Below are positions 6,531 through 7,558 of a DNA stretch of 7,558 nucleotides, piece by piece. The notes under the pieces were generated by a model. The model did not search any database. It worked only from the letters and a program-made list of their open reading frames with translations, and was not told the origin of the DNA. Location of the stretch: positions 1 to 7,558 of the forward strand of contig DFBW01000183.1 in assembly GCA_002366775.1 (NCBI GenBank), in the 5' to 3' direction. Both the position numbers and the translations under genes were made by a program. Positions within the stretch are counted from its first letter, which is position 1. Every line of letters begins with the position of its first letter. The stretch comes from Roseovarius sp. UBA3070. GTDB lineage: Bacteria; Pseudomonadota; Alphaproteobacteria; Rhodobacterales; Rhodobacteraceae.

Positions 6531-7436
6531 ATGAGCAGCGAGGTAACATCACGGCCCGGATGGGGGGCCTTCTGGATGGCGGTTACCGGTCTGCTGTTTA
6601 TTGGCGTGACCGCATTGGTAAAGATGATGGGCACGCGCATTCCGGCGGCTGAGGCGGCGTTTTTGCGCTATGTTCTGGGGTTGTTGTTCCTTTTACCCTT
6701 TCTTGCGCGCATTTTGAAAATTCGCATGGCACGCAGCACCTTAATGCTGTTTGGCGTGCGTGGCGTGGCCCACACCATTGGCGTGTCCCTGTGGTTTTAT
6801 GGCATGGCACGCATCCCGATCGCAGATGTGACCGCGATGAACTATCTTTCTCCGATCTATGTCACATTGGGGGCGGCGCTTTTTCTGGGCGAGCCTTTGG
6901 CACGGCGGCGGGTTTTGGCGGTGCTGGCGGCTCTTGTTGGGGCCTTGATCATCCTGCGCCCCGGATTCCGGGAAACCGGGCTAGGGCATTTGGCAATGCT
7001 GGGCACGGCAATTGTGTTTGGGGTGTCCTATCTGCTGGCAAAGGTGCTGACTGATCGCTCCAGCCCCGGAGTGGTGGTGACCATGCTGTCATTGACAGTG
7101 GCCATAGGGTTGGCGCCATTGGCCGCGATGAACTGGGTGACACCGACTGGGCATGATCTGGCGATCCTGATGGGCGTGGCCACTTTGGCAACAACTGGGC
7201 ATTACACCATGACGCTGGCGTTCCGGGCGGCCCCTTTGGCGGTGACCCAGCCGGTGACGTTTCTTCAGCTGGTCTGGGCTGTGCTGTTGGGGGCTGTGTT
7301 CTTTGACGAGCCGATCGACATATGGGTGGTGGTGGGGGGCACGTTGATTGTGGCCGCCATCAGCTTCATCAGTTTCCGCGAGGCGCAGCTGAAGCGCCAG
7401 GCTGTCACCCCTGCAGTGGCCGCAACCAAGGTCTAG
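6531..7436 (+). CDS. EamA/DMT-superfamily transporter
   Basis: This is an inner-membrane protein of 301 residues with ten hydrophobic segments, the usual plan of drug/metabolite transporters built from two EamA repeats. The repeats show matching ends: LGEP at 119-122 followed by a hydrophobic helix to ILRP (141-144), and FDEP at 258-261 followed by the last helix to about 280. Early conserved-looking text includes TALVK (27-31) and IPAAEAAFLRY (37-47). The substrate cannot be read from sequence; members export or import metabolites, amino acids, S-adenosylmethionine or riboflavin. The ATG at 6531 is preferred because the first membrane segment follows within about 12 residues. The same frame is open to an ATG at 6324, but that would add 69 polar residues lying over the remnant on the other strand. 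No good Shine-Dalgarno precedes 6531. The C-terminal tail (285-301) is charged and cytoplasmic-looking. Confidence 0.9.
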   Translation: MSSEVTSRPGWGAFWMAVTGLLFIGVTALVKMMGTRIPAAEAAFLRYVLGLLFLLPFLARILKIRMARSTLMLFGVRGVAHTIGVSLWFYGMARIPIADVTAMNYLSPIYVTLGAALFLGEPLARRRVLAVLAALVGALIILRPGFRETGLGHLAMLGTAIVFGVSYLLAKVLTDRSSPGVVVTMLSLTVAIGLAPLAAMNWVTPTGHDLAILMGVATLATTGHYTMTLAFRAAPLAVTQPVTFLQLVWAVLLGAVFFDEPIDIWVVVGGTLIVAAISFISFREAQLKRQAVTPAVAATKV

Positions 7437-7481
7437 AGGTGCCCATTGGGGGTTATTTATCGTGAAATCGGGGATTGAATT

Positions 7482-7558
7482 TTAGATAAGGATGTATTTG
7501 TGCTGCCAGACGCGGTGTAAGTCCGCCTGACGTTGTTGCGTGAAACCTTTGACGTGGC
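7482..7558 (-). CDS. Possible 3' end of a converging gene (runs off right edge)
   Basis: On the minus strand one frame ends with QRQADLHRVWQHKYILI and a TAA at 7484-7482. The text is protein-like, with Trp and charged residues, and its position would make it convergent with the transporter, 45 bases away. All three minus frames are open over this short stretch, so coding cannot be established. No family is recognised, and no terminator lies between the two. Confidence 0.3.
   Translation of the reverse strand, partial: HVKGFTQQRQADLHRVWQHKYILI

Noticed and set aside
6608..6617. Partial resemblance to the tRNA-Leu 3' end (gaccgca) as an attachment repeat
   Set aside because: Only about 7 bases match, within the transporter coding sequence; this is expected by chance.

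Overview
The window looks like chromosomal DNA of an alphaproteobacterium, most likely of the Rhodobacterales (Roseobacter/Rhodobacter/Paracoccus group). The evidence is a high-GC backbone, a cytochrome c very close in layout to Paracoccus cytochrome c550, an aa3 oxidase subunit I whose ligand residues sit one position from the Paracoccus numbering, and that cytochrome gene directly upstream of the oxidase gene. The species cannot be named from this window alone.

Left part (1-4801), all minus strand, in transcription order: lipB (lipoyl/octanoyl transferase), a c550-type cytochrome c gene, ctaD (aa3 oxidase subunit I) ending at a clear intrinsic terminator, then folB (dihydroneopterin aldolase with a large extra C-terminal domain) and the first 176 codons of folP (dihydropteroate synthase), which runs off the left edge. 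The cytochrome carries electrons to the oxidase that CtaD forms the core of, so these two are functional partners. A hairpin and a perfect FNR-type palindrome (TTGAT-N4-ATCAA) lie between them, which suggests oxygen-responsive control of ctaD. FolB and FolP act in the same pathway, folate synthesis, and are 12 bases apart.

Middle part (4860-6530): a tRNA-Leu(GAG) gene on the plus strand with a plausible promoter, followed by a short AT-richer islet. The islet holds one intact minus-strand gene of 309 codons with a TTG start. It is an uncharacterised protein with a PD-(D/E)XK nuclease-like D...ExK signature and a separate C-terminal domain, and it is the best candidate in the window for an undescribed, possibly defence-related, function. 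Next to it (6299-6530) is what looks like a frameshifted remnant of another minus-strand gene.

Right part (6531-7558): a plus-strand EamA/DMT-family membrane transporter of 301 residues, then a short tail that may hold the end of a converging minus-strand gene. Apart from the tRNA islet this is ordinary core-genome content. I saw no CRISPR array, insertion sequence, integrase or attachment-site repeat.
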